Origin: Natrarchaeobaculum sulfurireducens | GTDB taxonomy: Archaea > Halobacteriota > Halobacteria > Halobacteriales > Natrialbaceae | Reading direction: 5' to 3' | Length of the DNA: 64,000 nucleotides | Assembly (NCBI RefSeq): GCF_003430825.1 | Contig: NZ_CP024047.1 | Location: 1,550,001 to 1,614,000, forward strand | Shown: positions 1 to 7,829 of the stretch, one piece after another | Position numbering within the stretch: the first letter of the stretch is position 1 | How the letters are laid out: each line of letters begins with the position of its first letter | Program-made: the position numbers and the translations under genes | Notes under the pieces: generated by a model | Told to the model about the DNA's origin: nothing | What the model saw: only the letters and a program-made list of their open reading frames with translations | The model's database searches: none

Positions 1-511
1 CGACGGGGTGGCTATCGCGCAGGCGATCACCGAGCACGTTCACGACGAACTCGGCGCGACGACCCTCTTCGCGACGCATCACCATCCCCTGACCGAACTC
101 GCCGACGACCTCGAGGCCGCGTTCACGCTTCATTTCGCAGTCGACCAGACAGACGGGGAAGTCGTCTTTCACCACGAGATCGAACCCGGCGCGGCGACGG
201 GTTCCTACGGCGTCGAGGTCGCGACGGCCGCCGGGGTGCCCGAGGATGTCGTCGAACGGGCACGAACGCTCGTTGCTGCGGAGGCCGACGGGGATTCGCC
301 CCCCTCGATGGGCGACTCCAACCCGACGGAAAGTGAGGCCGAACGTGCGCTCGAGGCCTGCCTCGGCGAGGCGACGCAAACGGCGACCGCGGACGGCGGA
401 GACGTGCCTGCCGACCTGGCTGCCGAGCTTCGCACACTCGATCTCGCACACCTCACGCCGGTCGAGGCGCTGACCGAACTCGATCGGTTGCAGCGACTGC
501 TCGAGGAATAA
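1..511 (+). CDS. mutS: DNA mismatch repair protein MutS, C-terminal part (5' end outside window)
   Basis: The reading frame is already open at base 2 and runs to a TAA at 509-511, giving about 169 residues of the ATPase end of MutS. The first codons encode DGVAIAQA, the segment after Walker B, followed by the switch region THHHPLTELADD that senses ATP. The end (TPVEALTELDRLQRLLEE) is the usual MutS1 tail with an acidic spacer before it. MutS recognises base mismatches as a dimer and recruits MutL. The GTG at base 8 is internal to the ATPase domain and is not a start. It converges with nucS, leaving a 27 bp gap. Confidence 0.93.
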   Translation, partial: DGVAIAQAITEHVHDELGATTLFATHHHPLTELADDLEAAFTLHFAVDQTDGEVVFHHEIEPGAATGSYGVEVATAAGVPEDVVERARTLVAAEADGDSPPSMGDSNPTESEAERALEACLGEATQTATADGGDVPADLAAELRTLDLAHLTPVEALTELDRLQRLLEE

Positions 512-538
512 GTGTACCCGAGACTCGAGAGCGGGACG

Positions 539-1291
539 TTACTCAGTCGTCGGCTCGAGCGAGACGAACTCGAGGCCGTGGTCGGCGAGCAGGCGCTCGG
601 CACGGTCGGTCACCGACGGCGCAACAAGGATGCCCCGAACGCTCGCGTCGGCGTGGAGGTCCCGCTCGAGGGCGTCAACGTACCGGCGTAACTGGCCGAC
701 GGCATCGGGGCCGACGCGGCGGCGCTTGAGTTCGACGACGACGGTCCGACCGGCGTCGTCCTCGCCGTAGATGTCGATGGCCCCCGCACGCGTCTCACGC
801 TCGGTGGCGAGTGGCCGAAAGCCGGGCTCGAGTAGTTCGGGCGTTTCGAGAAGGCGCTCGCGCAGGTCCGCTTCCGTCCCCGAAAGGGTGAGATCACTGT
901 CGTCCGTTCCCGAAAGGGCCGCGACCTGAACCACACGCACGAAGCGAACGCTCAGTCGCTCCTCTGGCGTCGATCGGACGCTCTCGAGGACGAGCGCCGG
1001 CGCGTCGTGGTCACAGGAGACCGACACGTCACAACCCGGTGGCTGCCAGTTGATCGGCTGTTGGCCCTCGAAGCCGTGGACCAGTGTCGTGCCGTCGGGT
1101 TTGCACATGACGTGGCGGTCACCGGCCTCGAGCTGACTCGAGGCACGGCCGTCGTAATCGACGGTACACCGGCCGAACACCGTCACGAGCGCGTCCCGGT
1201 CGAGCCCGTCGGTGATTCCCTCACAGGCGTCCTCGAGCGAGGGTAACTCGAGGATCGTGGCGTCGGCACGGTCGGTGGTGGTCACTGTCAC
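539..1291 (-). CDS. nucS: Mismatch-specific endonuclease NucS (EndoMS)
   Basis: A 250-residue protein with the two-domain NucS layout: an N-terminal beta-barrel DNA-binding/dimerisation half and a C-terminal RecB-like nuclease. The nuclease signature is visible as AIDIYGED around D173 and VVVELKRR with E187 and K189, and the middle NWQPPGC loop resembles the mismatch-binding region. NucS makes double-strand cuts at mismatches and is the core of non-canonical mismatch repair in archaea and actinobacteria; it is guided by PCNA. The start is GTG at 1291 or GTG at 1285, which would remove only two residues. It sits tail to tail with mutS, so two unrelated mismatch systems are neighbours here. Confidence 0.93.
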   Translation of the reverse strand: MTVTTTDRADATILELPSLEDACEGITDGLDRDALVTVFGRCTVDYDGRASSQLEAGDRHVMCKPDGTTLVHGFEGQQPINWQPPGCDVSVSCDHDAPALVLESVRSTPEERLSVRFVRVVQVAALSGTDDSDLTLSGTEADLRERLLETPELLEPGFRPLATERETRAGAIDIYGEDDAGRTVVVELKRRRVGPDAVGQLRRYVDALERDLHADASVRGILVAPSVTDRAERLLADHGLEFVSLEPTTE

Positions 1292-1443
1292 GAAATACCC
1301 TGCCGCCGAATAAAAGCAACACGAGTGCGCGCCGGAGTCTGTGGCGATGTTCGTCCGGAGATTGCGTACCGGAGTGGGACGACGCTCGAGACGGATCGTC
1401 CACGAGTCTCAACTGACGGGATCGGGAGCGATCGATGGAAGAA

Positions 1444-1453
1444 GATTTATCTC
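1444..1453 (+). promoter_or_regulatory. TATA box for the lipoprotein gene at 1480
   Basis: AGATTTATCT lies about 28 bp before the ATG at 1480, the spacing of a haloarchaeal promoter that makes a leaderless transcript. This is inference from spacing and composition only. Confidence 0.5.
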
Positions 1454-1479
1454 CGAGGCATCCTGCGAGCTAGTGTACG

Positions 1480-2043
1480 ATGTCAGATTTTAAGCAGCGC
1501 CGTCGGTTCTTGCAACTCGCGGGAACAGGCGTCGCAGCGTCCATCGCTGGATGTTCCGATCTCAGCGTGAGTGACGACGGCGATGGAAACGGAGCGGACG
1601 GCCAACTCACCGCACTCGTCGAACCCGATATGGACGAGCTCCAGCAGCTTCAAGAGGACGTCATGGCCGGTGACGTCTCCGAAGAAGAAGCACAACAGCA
1701 ACAGCAGGAACTGTTCGAGAGCGCAATCGACGACTTCCAATCCCGGGTCGACGCCGAAAGCGACGACGACCTTCGGGTCGAAGAGGGCGAAGACGATGCC
1801 GGACTCTACCTCGTCGACGGCTCCGGTGAGGTACTGGTTGACGCACTCCGTTCGGGCGAGATTTCGGTGCTCGGCGGCGGCTCACTCTACGAGCAACTGC
1901 TCGAACAACAGCAACAACAGCCCGCTCCCGAAGGCGGCGAAGAGATCGACGAAGAGGAACTCGAAGAGATCGAAGATCAGCTCCAGGAGGAGGCTGAAGA
2001 AGGCGAAGCGCCCGAGGAGGGCGACGAGTCCGAAGACGACTAA
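1480..2043 (+). CDS. Gln/Glu-rich Tat lipoprotein, unknown function
   Basis: A 187-residue secreted lipoprotein candidate. QRRRFLQLAGTG at residues 6-17 is a twin-arginine signal and SIAGC places the lipid-modified cysteine at residue 25, so the protein should be anchored outside the membrane. The mature part has runs of glutamine (residues about 68-74 and 143-149) and a very acidic tail of Glu repeats, with little predicted globular structure apart from the segment around residues 85-135. A TATA box 28 bp upstream supports the start. I do not recognise a family beyond haloarchaeal lipoproteins of low complexity. Confidence 0.85.
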   Translation: MSDFKQRRRFLQLAGTGVAASIAGCSDLSVSDDGDGNGADGQLTALVEPDMDELQQLQEDVMAGDVSEEEAQQQQQELFESAIDDFQSRVDAESDDDLRVEEGEDDAGLYLVDGSGEVLVDALRSGEISVLGGGSLYEQLLEQQQQQPAPEGGEEIDEEELEEIEDQLQEEAEEGEAPEEGDESEDD

Positions 2044-2061
2044 CCGCGGGCCTACAGCGAT

Positions 2062-2553
2062 TTATTCGTCCGGGTCGACGCCGAATGGACTCTCCCGTTC
2101 GGTCCAGTTCCAGCCCGGAATCCGTTCTTGAAACCCGGCAGCGAGGGCTGCCTCGAGGTCGTCGACGCCCGCGTTTTCCTCGGCGTCACCGTGGACCTGG
2201 AGGTCGGCGTAGTGAAAGGTTGCCTCCCCGAGCGTTCGCAGCGGCTGCGTGCCGGCGATCGTGGCAGCTAGCTCTCTGCCGAGGATCTCGTCGACGATGA
2301 AACCAGGGTAGTCGCCGTCGACGTCGAGCGCTCGCAATATCGCGACGAGCGCAGCGACGTTGACCGCGAGGTCGCCGTCGGCGAAGACGGCGTCGACCTC
2401 GTCGATGTACTGGCGTTCGGTTACAGGGTCGACCTCGGTCTCGAAAATGTCCCCCAGGTCCTCGCGAACGTCGTTGATCACGGGGACGATTCTGTCCGCT
2501 CGATCGACGACCCAGTCCCGTTCGGCGGTGACGCGTTCGGGTGTCAGATGCAT
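2062..2553 (-). CDS. Conserved haloarchaeal protein of unknown function
   Basis: A 163-residue soluble acidic protein starting MHLTPERVTAERDW. The frame is open for 48 codons further upstream, but that stretch is Arg-rich and lies over the promoter, so I chose ATG 2553. A clear TATA box (GGTATAAAAG, 2601-2610 on the minus strand) lies about 50 bp before it. The sequence looks helical with a hydrophobic core (residues about 60-110) and no signal peptide, membrane span or recognisable catalytic motif. It ends 19 bp from the lipoprotein gene, convergently. The family was not recognised. Confidence 0.8.
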   Translation of the reverse strand: MHLTPERVTAERDWVVDRADRIVPVINDVREDLGDIFETEVDPVTERQYIDEVDAVFADGDLAVNVAALVAILRALDVDGDYPGFIVDEILGRELAATIAGTQPLRTLGEATFHYADLQVHGDAEENAGVDDLEAALAAGFQERIPGWNWTERESPFGVDPDE

Positions 2554-2882
2554 GCCTCTGTGTACCCCTACGGCCCCAACACCCCTTGTTTTTGCGAAGG
2601 CTTTTATACCACGCAAAGAATAGCGTCTGGTAAGCGGGTTCTCCCTGGAATTGTCCCGCATGGACCAGGATAACCGACCTGGGAGCGTGTTCGTCACGGC
2701 ACGGAGAACAGGATGAGTCGGACAGAGACGTACTACAGCATCCGAGTCTGAGGACGTCTCTCTCGACTGTCGTCGATGGAATCGGCCACCGATGATCGAC
2801 GGACGTTTCCCTCACAGTTCACACCCCGATGACGGACTATCGTTCCAGACGGTGAGTTCACGCAAGCTACATTCGGCGACAT
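2554..2882. other. Divergent intergenic region, 329 bp
   Basis: Apart from the minus-strand TATA box at 2601-2610 I see no gene here. The open frames crossing it on both strands have atypical, Arg/Ser-rich composition. It must also hold the promoter of aCPSF1, but no convincing TATA box stands at the leaderless distance from ATG 2883, so that gene may have a longer leader. Confidence 0.6.
2601..2610 (-). promoter_or_regulatory. TATA box for the gene starting at 2553
   Basis: GGTATAAAAG reads on the minus strand, with a predicted transcription start near 2580 and a short leader of about 25 nt before ATG 2553. It also argues against the longer upstream reading of that gene. Confidence 0.6.
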
Positions 2883-4817
2883 ATGAGCACTGTAGAGCAG
2901 CAACTTGACGATCTGAAAGCAGAGATCACGAGCGAGTTACCGAGTGACATCTCGGTCTCCTCGGTGAAATACGAAGGCCCGGAGCTGGTGGTGTACACCC
3001 GCGATCCGAAGAAGTTCGCCCGGCAAGGTGATCTCATACGAAGACTCGCGAGCAAGCTCCGAAAGCGGATCACCGTCCGACCCGACCCGAGCGTTCTTTC
3101 ACACCCCGAGGAGGCCCGTGAGGAGATTACGAACGTCGTTCCGGACGAGGCTGGTGTCACCGACCTCGACTTCCACGCAGACACCGGCGAAGTCGTCATC
3201 GAGGCCGAAAAGCCCGGCATGGTCATCGGCCGCCACGGCTCGACGCTTCGCGACATCACCAAAAACGTCGGCTGGACGCCGGAAGTCGTCCGGACGCCAC
3301 CGATCGAGTCCTCCACCGTCTCGAACGTTCGGAGCTTCCTCAAACAGGAACGCGACGAACGTCGCGACATCCTCGAGAAGGTCGGTCGACAGATTCACCG
3401 CGAGGAGATGTCCGACGACGAGTACGTCCGCATTACGACGCTTGGGTGTTGCCGAGAGGTCGGACGTGCCGCGTTTATTCTTTCGACGCCCGAAACCCGA
3501 ATTCTGATCGACTGCGGCGACAAACCGGGCGCCGAAGGCGAGGTCCCGTACCTCCACGCACCAGAAGCCCTGGGCGCAGGCCCACAGAACATCGACGCCG
3601 TCGTCCTGACGCACGCCCACCTCGACCACTCCGCGCTCATCCCGCTGTTGTTCAAGTACGGCTACGACGGACCGATCTACTGTACCGAGCCGACTCGCGA
3701 CCTGATGGGCCTACTAACCCTCGACTACCTCGACGTCGCCGCCAAAGAAGGGCGTACGCCCCCCTACGAGTCCGAGCAGGTCCGCGAGGCGATCAAACAC
3801 TGCATCCCGCTCGAGTACGGCAACGTAACCGACATCGCCCCCGACGTCAAACTCACCTTCCACAACGCGGGCCACATCCTCGGCTCGGCCGTCTCGCACT
3901 TCCACATCGGCGACGGCCTCTACAACGTCTGTTTCTCCGGCGACATCCACTACGAGGACACCCGCCTGTTCAACGGCGCGGTCAACGACTTCCCGCGCGT
4001 GGAGACGCTCGTCCTCGAGTCGACGTACGGCGGTCGGAACGACTATCAAACCGACCAGAAAGACTCCGAAGAAAAGCTCAAGGAGGTCATCAGGGACACC
4101 CACGAACGCGGCGGCAAAATCCTCATCCCCGCGTTCGCTGTCGGTCGCTCCCAGGAGATCATGCTCGTCATCGAGGAGGCGATGCGAAACGGCGACATTC
4201 CTTCGATGCCGGTCCACTTAGACGGGATGATCTGGGAAGCCACCGCCATCCACACCACCTATCCCGAGTACCTCCGTGACGACCTGCGCGATCGGATCTT
4301 CCACGAGGACGAGAACCCATTCCTCGCCGAGGAGTTCAACCACATCGACGGCGGCGAGGAAGAACGCCAGGACGTCGCCGACGGCGGCCCTGCGATCATC
4401 CTCTCGACGTCCGGTATGGTCACCGGCGGCCCCATCATGTCCTGGCTCGGCCACATCGGCCCCGACCCGGACTCGACGCTCGTCTTCGTCGGCTACCAGG
4501 CCCAGGGAACCCTCGGGCGGCGCATCCAGACCGGCTGGGACGAGATCCCGACCAGCGAGGTCGGCCCCGCCAACGGCAACAACGGCCGCGGCACGCTCTC
4601 GCTCAGCCTCGACGTCGAGACCGTCGACGGCTTCTCCGGCCACGCCGACCGCGCCGGCTTAGAGAACTTCGTGAAGACGATGAACCCGCGCCCTGAGAAG
4701 GTGCTCTGTGTCCACGGCGACGAACGCTCCACCCAGGACCTCTCCTCGGCACTCTATCACGACTACAACATGCGGACGTTCGCCCCGAAGAATTTAGAGA
4801 CGTTCCGCTTCCTCTGA
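2883..4817 (+). CDS. fttA: aCPSF1 / FttA, KH-MBL-beta-CASP ribonuclease and transcription termination factor
   Basis: A 644-residue protein of the universal archaeal CPSF73-like family that cleaves RNA 3' of genes and ends transcription. Two N-terminal KH-type RNA-binding domains occupy residues about 1-150 (the GxxG loop GRHG is near 116). The metallo-beta-lactamase core follows, with the HxHxDH zinc motif HAHLDH at 244-249, the acidic motif LVLESTYGG, the beta-CASP motifs AFAVGRSQE and STSGMVTGGP, and the late histidines in FSGHADRAG (H587) and CVHGDE (H611). Length and domain order match characterised aCPSF1. It is monocistronic and converges with bluB. Function from family knowledge is secure; nothing is missing. 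Confidence 0.95.
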   Translation: MSTVEQQLDDLKAEITSELPSDISVSSVKYEGPELVVYTRDPKKFARQGDLIRRLASKLRKRITVRPDPSVLSHPEEAREEITNVVPDEAGVTDLDFHADTGEVVIEAEKPGMVIGRHGSTLRDITKNVGWTPEVVRTPPIESSTVSNVRSFLKQERDERRDILEKVGRQIHREEMSDDEYVRITTLGCCREVGRAAFILSTPETRILIDCGDKPGAEGEVPYLHAPEALGAGPQNIDAVVLTHAHLDHSALIPLLFKYGYDGPIYCTEPTRDLMGLLTLDYLDVAAKEGRTPPYESEQVREAIKHCIPLEYGNVTDIAPDVKLTFHNAGHILGSAVSHFHIGDGLYNVCFSGDIHYEDTRLFNGAVNDFPRVETLVLESTYGGRNDYQTDQKDSEEKLKEVIRDTHERGGKILIPAFAVGRSQEIMLVIEEAMRNGDIPSMPVHLDGMIWEATAIHTTYPEYLRDDLRDRIFHEDENPFLAEEFNHIDGGEEERQDVADGGPAIILSTSGMVTGGPIMSWLGHIGPDPDSTLVFVGYQAQGTLGRRIQTGWDEIPTSEVGPANGNNGRGTLSLSLDVETVDGFSGHADRAGLENFVKTMNPRPEKVLCVHGDERSTQDLSSALYHDYNMRTFAPKNLETFRFL

Positions 4818-4884
4818 CGAACGGTTACCGAGCCGCTCGAGATTTCGTTCGGCTGATCGCGTCACTTCGCCCTGTCACAACTGG

Positions 4885-5541
4885 TTACCGGTCGGTACCT
4901 TCCCAGCGCTCTTCGTGGAGAAGGTCGTCGACGTCGATTCGCTCGCGCCAGCCTTCCTGCTGGAGGACCGGTTCCTCCGGAAACCCGTCTTCTGGATAGC
5001 CAACGCAGAGATAGGCGATGGGCTTGACGTGCGGCGGGATGTCGAGTACCTGCTGGACCTCGTATGGGTAGAGCACGCTCACCCATCCAACACCGATACC
5101 TTCGGCCCTCGCGGCCAGCCAGAGGTTCTGGATCGCGAGACAGGTCGAGTAGACGTCGGTCCGTTTCATCGAACTCCGGCCGAGGACGTGCGGGGCACCT
5201 CGCGTCGGATCACAGGTCACGCAAATGTTGACCGGCGACTCGCGAATCCCCTCGAGTTTGAGCGCCGCGAACTCGGAGCGTCTGGGCTCCTCGTAGCCTT
5301 CGCGGGCGGCCGCGATGGCCCGGTCGGCGATCTCCGCAATCTCGGTTTTCGTCTCGTCGTCGGTGACGACCACGAGGTCCCACGGCTGTGAGAAGCCGAC
5401 GCTCGGCGCGTGGTGGGCGGCCTCGAGTATCCGTTCGAGGACCGCATCCGGAACGGGGTCCTCGGCGAAGCGACGGATATCCCGGCGGGCGTAAATGGCC
5501 TTGTAGACACCAGCCAGCTCGTCGTCAGTGAATGTAACCAT
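4885..5541 (-). CDS. bluB: 5,6-dimethylbenzimidazole synthase BluB (nitroreductase fold)
   Basis: A 218-residue flavoenzyme. BluB uses O2 to fragment FMNH2 into dimethylbenzimidazole, the lower ligand of cobalamin. Family features are RRDIRRF near the N-terminus (FMN phosphate binding), APSVGFSQPWD (the BluB-specific version of the nitroreductase GFxQPW loop) and EGIGVGWVSVL near the C-terminus. The start ATG 5541 is supported by an AT-rich TATA-like element 26-36 bp upstream; a longer frame upstream is Arg-rich and rejected. No other cobalamin genes are nearby. A generic nitroreductase is the alternative, but the GF-QPW and GWVS motifs favour BluB. Confidence 0.85.
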   Translation of the reverse strand: MVTFTDDELAGVYKAIYARRDIRRFAEDPVPDAVLERILEAAHHAPSVGFSQPWDLVVVTDDETKTEIAEIADRAIAAAREGYEEPRRSEFAALKLEGIRESPVNICVTCDPTRGAPHVLGRSSMKRTDVYSTCLAIQNLWLAARAEGIGVGWVSVLYPYEVQQVLDIPPHVKPIAYLCVGYPEDGFPEEPVLQQEGWRERIDVDDLLHEERWEGTDR

Positions 5542-5565
5542 TATTGCAACAGATAAATCAGGCTT

Positions 5566-5577
5566 GCGTATATGTAT
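5566..5577 (-). promoter_or_regulatory. TATA-like element for bluB
   Basis: Minus-strand ATACATATACGC lies about 30 bp before ATG 5541, consistent with a leaderless bluB transcript. Confidence 0.5.
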
Positions 5578-5639
5578 CGGTCTCGACGACGCGATCACGA
5601 GAGAACGGACAAACCCGGCGTCGAGAAGCGATGTCGACG

Positions 5640-6452
5640 TCAATTCACCGCGTCGGCTGGATCGACGACCTCGCCCGTCGCGGGATAGACGCCGATCTGG
5701 TCGCAAAGATCCCCCATCGGACATGCGTCGGGGTCTTCGAGACACGCTGGCTTGCGCGCCGTGCAGTAGTCCCGGCCGAACTGGATCGTCGCCGTATGCC
5801 CGAAGCCACACTTCGCCGCGGGCACCTCACGCTCTAGTACCTCGCGAACCGCCTCGTGATCGGCGTCGGCCGGCGCGATCCCCAGCCGACGATAGATCCG
5901 GTGGACGTGCGTATCGACCGGAAAGACGCCCACACGACCACCGGCGAACAGCAACACGCAGTCGGCGGTTTTTGGACCGACGCCACGGACCTCGAGGAGT
6001 GTCTCACGGACCGCCTCTGGATCCTCGTCTTTGACGAATACATCGAACGCCGCAGCGGAGTCGAACTCCTCGAGGATCCACTCGGCAGTGTCGATCAGGA
6101 TTTCGGATTTCTGGTTGTACAGTCCTGCGGAACTGATAGTCGCTGCGAGCGTGGCCTGTTCGGCGGCTGCGAGCGATTCGGCGAGATCAGCGTCAGGTAC
6201 ATCGTAGCGTTCGACCAATGCGTCGTGGGCCGGCTGGCTGGCCTTGTCGCTCGTGTTCTGACTCAGGATAGTCCGGACGAGACAGGTGACGGCGTCCCGT
6301 CCGCCGTAGCGCTTTTGCCAGTACAACTGGCCGAGACGGTCAACGACGCGTTCGGCGCGCGTATCGGCCGTCGCAGGATCGAACTCGGCGACGACACCGC
6401 CACCAGCCTCGCCACCACTGATGTTGACCGCAGGCTCTGGATCCTCGCTCAT
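5640..6452 (-). CDS. nth: Endonuclease III (DNA glycosylase/AP lyase)
   Basis: A 270-residue base-excision repair enzyme that removes oxidised pyrimidines and nicks abasic sites. The helix-hairpin-helix is LEVRGVGPKTAD with catalytic lysine K161; the catalytic aspartate is D180 in PVDTHVHR. A C-terminal iron-sulfur motif uses C230, C237, C244 and C250. The spacing is C-x6-C-x6-C-x5-C rather than the classical C-x6-C-x2-C-x5-C, meaning a four-residue insertion in the cluster loop. The N-terminal 25 residues are a Gly-rich extension. It lies 98 bp from bluB; its upstream side carries the dispersed repeat at 6491-6574. Confidence 0.93.
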   Translation of the reverse strand: MSEDPEPAVNISGGEAGGGVVAEFDPATADTRAERVVDRLGQLYWQKRYGGRDAVTCLVRTILSQNTSDKASQPAHDALVERYDVPDADLAESLAAAEQATLAATISSAGLYNQKSEILIDTAEWILEEFDSAAAFDVFVKDEDPEAVRETLLEVRGVGPKTADCVLLFAGGRVGVFPVDTHVHRIYRRLGIAPADADHEAVREVLEREVPAAKCGFGHTATIQFGRDYCTARKPACLEDPDACPMGDLCDQIGVYPATGEVVDPADAVN

Positions 6453-6490
6453 AGCAAGACAGGAGGCGCCTCGAGGAAAGACTCTTTCTC

Positions 6491-6574
6491 TATGGTAGCC
6501 ACTGCACGTCAGTGCGCACCTGCTCGCCAGACGGATCGGTGATCAGTGTGTGACTCGGTGCAGTTGTTCCTATA
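6491..6574 (+). repeat. Dispersed palindromic intergenic repeat, copy 1
   Basis: This 84 bp stretch matches the reverse complement of 58177-58260 at about 73 of 84 positions by hand alignment (54 of the first 60). It contains the inverted repeat CACTGCACGTCAGTG at 6500-6514 and an imperfect one around 6532-6546. It lies 38 bp upstream of the nth start codon, reading away from the gene. It could be a MITE-like remnant, a structured RNA or a regulatory box. Confidence 0.75.
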
Positions 6575-6600
6575 GCACTGGCGATCCACCCTCGAGTGGC

Positions 6601-6762
6601 TCACCAACCAACCGGATCGTCGATCTTGCAGGCGAACTTCTCGTCACAGTCGGGACAGACGGCCGACCGGTCGTACCCGTCGGTCAGCGAGCCGATTTTC
6701 TTGCGAGTTCGGAGCACGGTCCGATCGATCTCCACGTAGACCCGTTCCGAACAGTGGGACAC
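6601..6762 (-). CDS. Possible 53-residue cysteine-containing small protein
   Basis: From GTG 6762 the frame reads VSHCSERVYVEIDR and ends with AVCPDCDEKFACKID. Cysteines at 4, 37, 40 and 46 could bind zinc, and haloarchaea have many such micro-proteins with a CPxC knuckle. Codons downstream of 6762 favour G/C at third positions; codons further upstream in the same frame (to 6825) do not, which is why I chose this start. There is only one CxxC pair and no clear promoter, so this is tentative. Confidence 0.4.
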   Translation of the reverse strand: MSHCSERVYVEIDRTVLRTRKKIGSLTDGYDRSAVCPDCDEKFACKIDDPVGW

Positions 6763-6920
6763 ACCACCTTCTAGAACATGTGGTCTGGTAGACAGTATCT
6801 CATCATCATTGTTGTGGCCGGACACGGGCAGGCCTGCCTGAGACAGCTACCAGTCATCGAGAAGATCCGTGGAACTGCGCTCGAGTAAATGGGTGTGCGC
6901 ACTGGAACAGACGTGATCGG

Positions 6921-7352
6921 TTACTGATCGACGAGGTCCGACTCGACGCGAAGGGTGACCCTCGCCGCCGCTCCGTCGGCCAGCGCGTCGACGAGATCAC
7001 GGTCGAACGCCGACGCAGCGCCCGACGCCTCGAGCAGGATCGTCCGATCGTCGACGTACTCGCTGGTTCGGCCGACCGCGCTTCGCTCGTTCGCAAACTC
7101 GAGGTCGGGATCGCCCCGTCCGGTCACCGAGTCGCGGTGGCCGCCGGCTTCGATCTCGAACGTGATCGTCGCATCGGAGTCACGACAGGCCTCGACGAAC
7201 TCGGGATCGAAGTCGGTGGGCGCGCGGTCGGCCTCGATCGCGAGGATGCAGTCACCGGCGGGTGTGAGGTAGTCGTCCGTCGTCACTTCGAACGTGCTCG
7301 CGTGCTCGGCCGAGACGTGTTCGTGGCCCCGGGCGTGGATCACTTCTTCCAT
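6921..7352 (-). CDS. DUF371 family protein
   Basis: A 143-residue protein with the archaeal DUF371 pattern: ARGHEHVSAEHASTFEVTT near the N-terminus, followed by DDYLTPAGDCILAIEAD. Its biochemical role is unknown. The start ATG 7352 (MEEVIHARGH) fits the family better than the upstream ATG, which would add 15 unrelated residues. The C-terminal half holds two Asp/Ala-rich strands. It follows the membrane-protein gene at 7413-7784 on the same strand with a gap of about 60 bp, so the two may be co-transcribed. Confidence 0.8.
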   Translation of the reverse strand: MEEVIHARGHEHVSAEHASTFEVTTDDYLTPAGDCILAIEADRAPTDFDPEFVEACRDSDATITFEIEAGGHRDSVTGRGDPDLEFANERSAVGRTSEYVDDRTILLEASGAASAFDRDLVDALADGAAARVTLRVESDLVDQ

Positions 7353-7412
7353 GTCGGACGCTACGGTCGCGGTCGGAAAACGGACGTGGATTTCCAACGG
7401 CCACGTCCCGAG

Positions 7413-7784
7413 TTAGCGTGTTTCCCGGATGCCGGCACGAAACGCTCGTGTGACGGCAGCGAGGAGAACGCCAGCTACGACGATCAGGAGAATCGTGACG
7501 ACGCCGATCCCCCACTCGGCGGTCAGTCCGTTCGTCGCGACGCCAGCGAGAAGCGACGCCACGGCGCCGACGATAGCGAGTACGCCGAGCCCGAGTCGGA
7601 GTGACGACTCGTGTGCGCTCGCGACGAACAGCTGTGGGGCGCCGACGCCGATTGCGAGATAGATCGCGACGCCGATCGGTGTCGCACCGAGGGCCGTCGC
7701 GTAGCTACCGGTCACGACGGCGACGGTACCCGCGGTGAGGATCGCCAGAACGAGTGCCCATCCGACGACGACCGATTCGTTCAT
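7413..7784 (-). CDS. Small membrane protein with four predicted spans
   Basis: A 123-residue hydrophobic protein, MNESVVVGWALVL at the start, with four hydrophobic segments (about residues 5-27, 33-52, 60-82 and 88-112) and a short Arg-rich C-terminus (RAFRAGIRETR) expected on the cytoplasmic side. There are no conserved polar residues in the spans to suggest a transporter. ATG 7784 is preferred over an in-frame codon five residues upstream. It lies between the phosphodiesterase (45 bp away) and DUF371 on the same strand. Function unknown. Confidence 0.75.
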   Translation of the reverse strand: MNESVVVGWALVLAILTAGTVAVVTGSYATALGATPIGVAIYLAIGVGAPQLFVASAHESSLRLGLGVLAIVGAVASLLAGVATNGLTAEWGIGVVTILLIVVAGVLLAAVTRAFRAGIRETR

Positions 7785-7829
7785 ACGGCCATCAGTCACT
7801 CGCCCAACATGCCCGTTTCGGACCGACTC

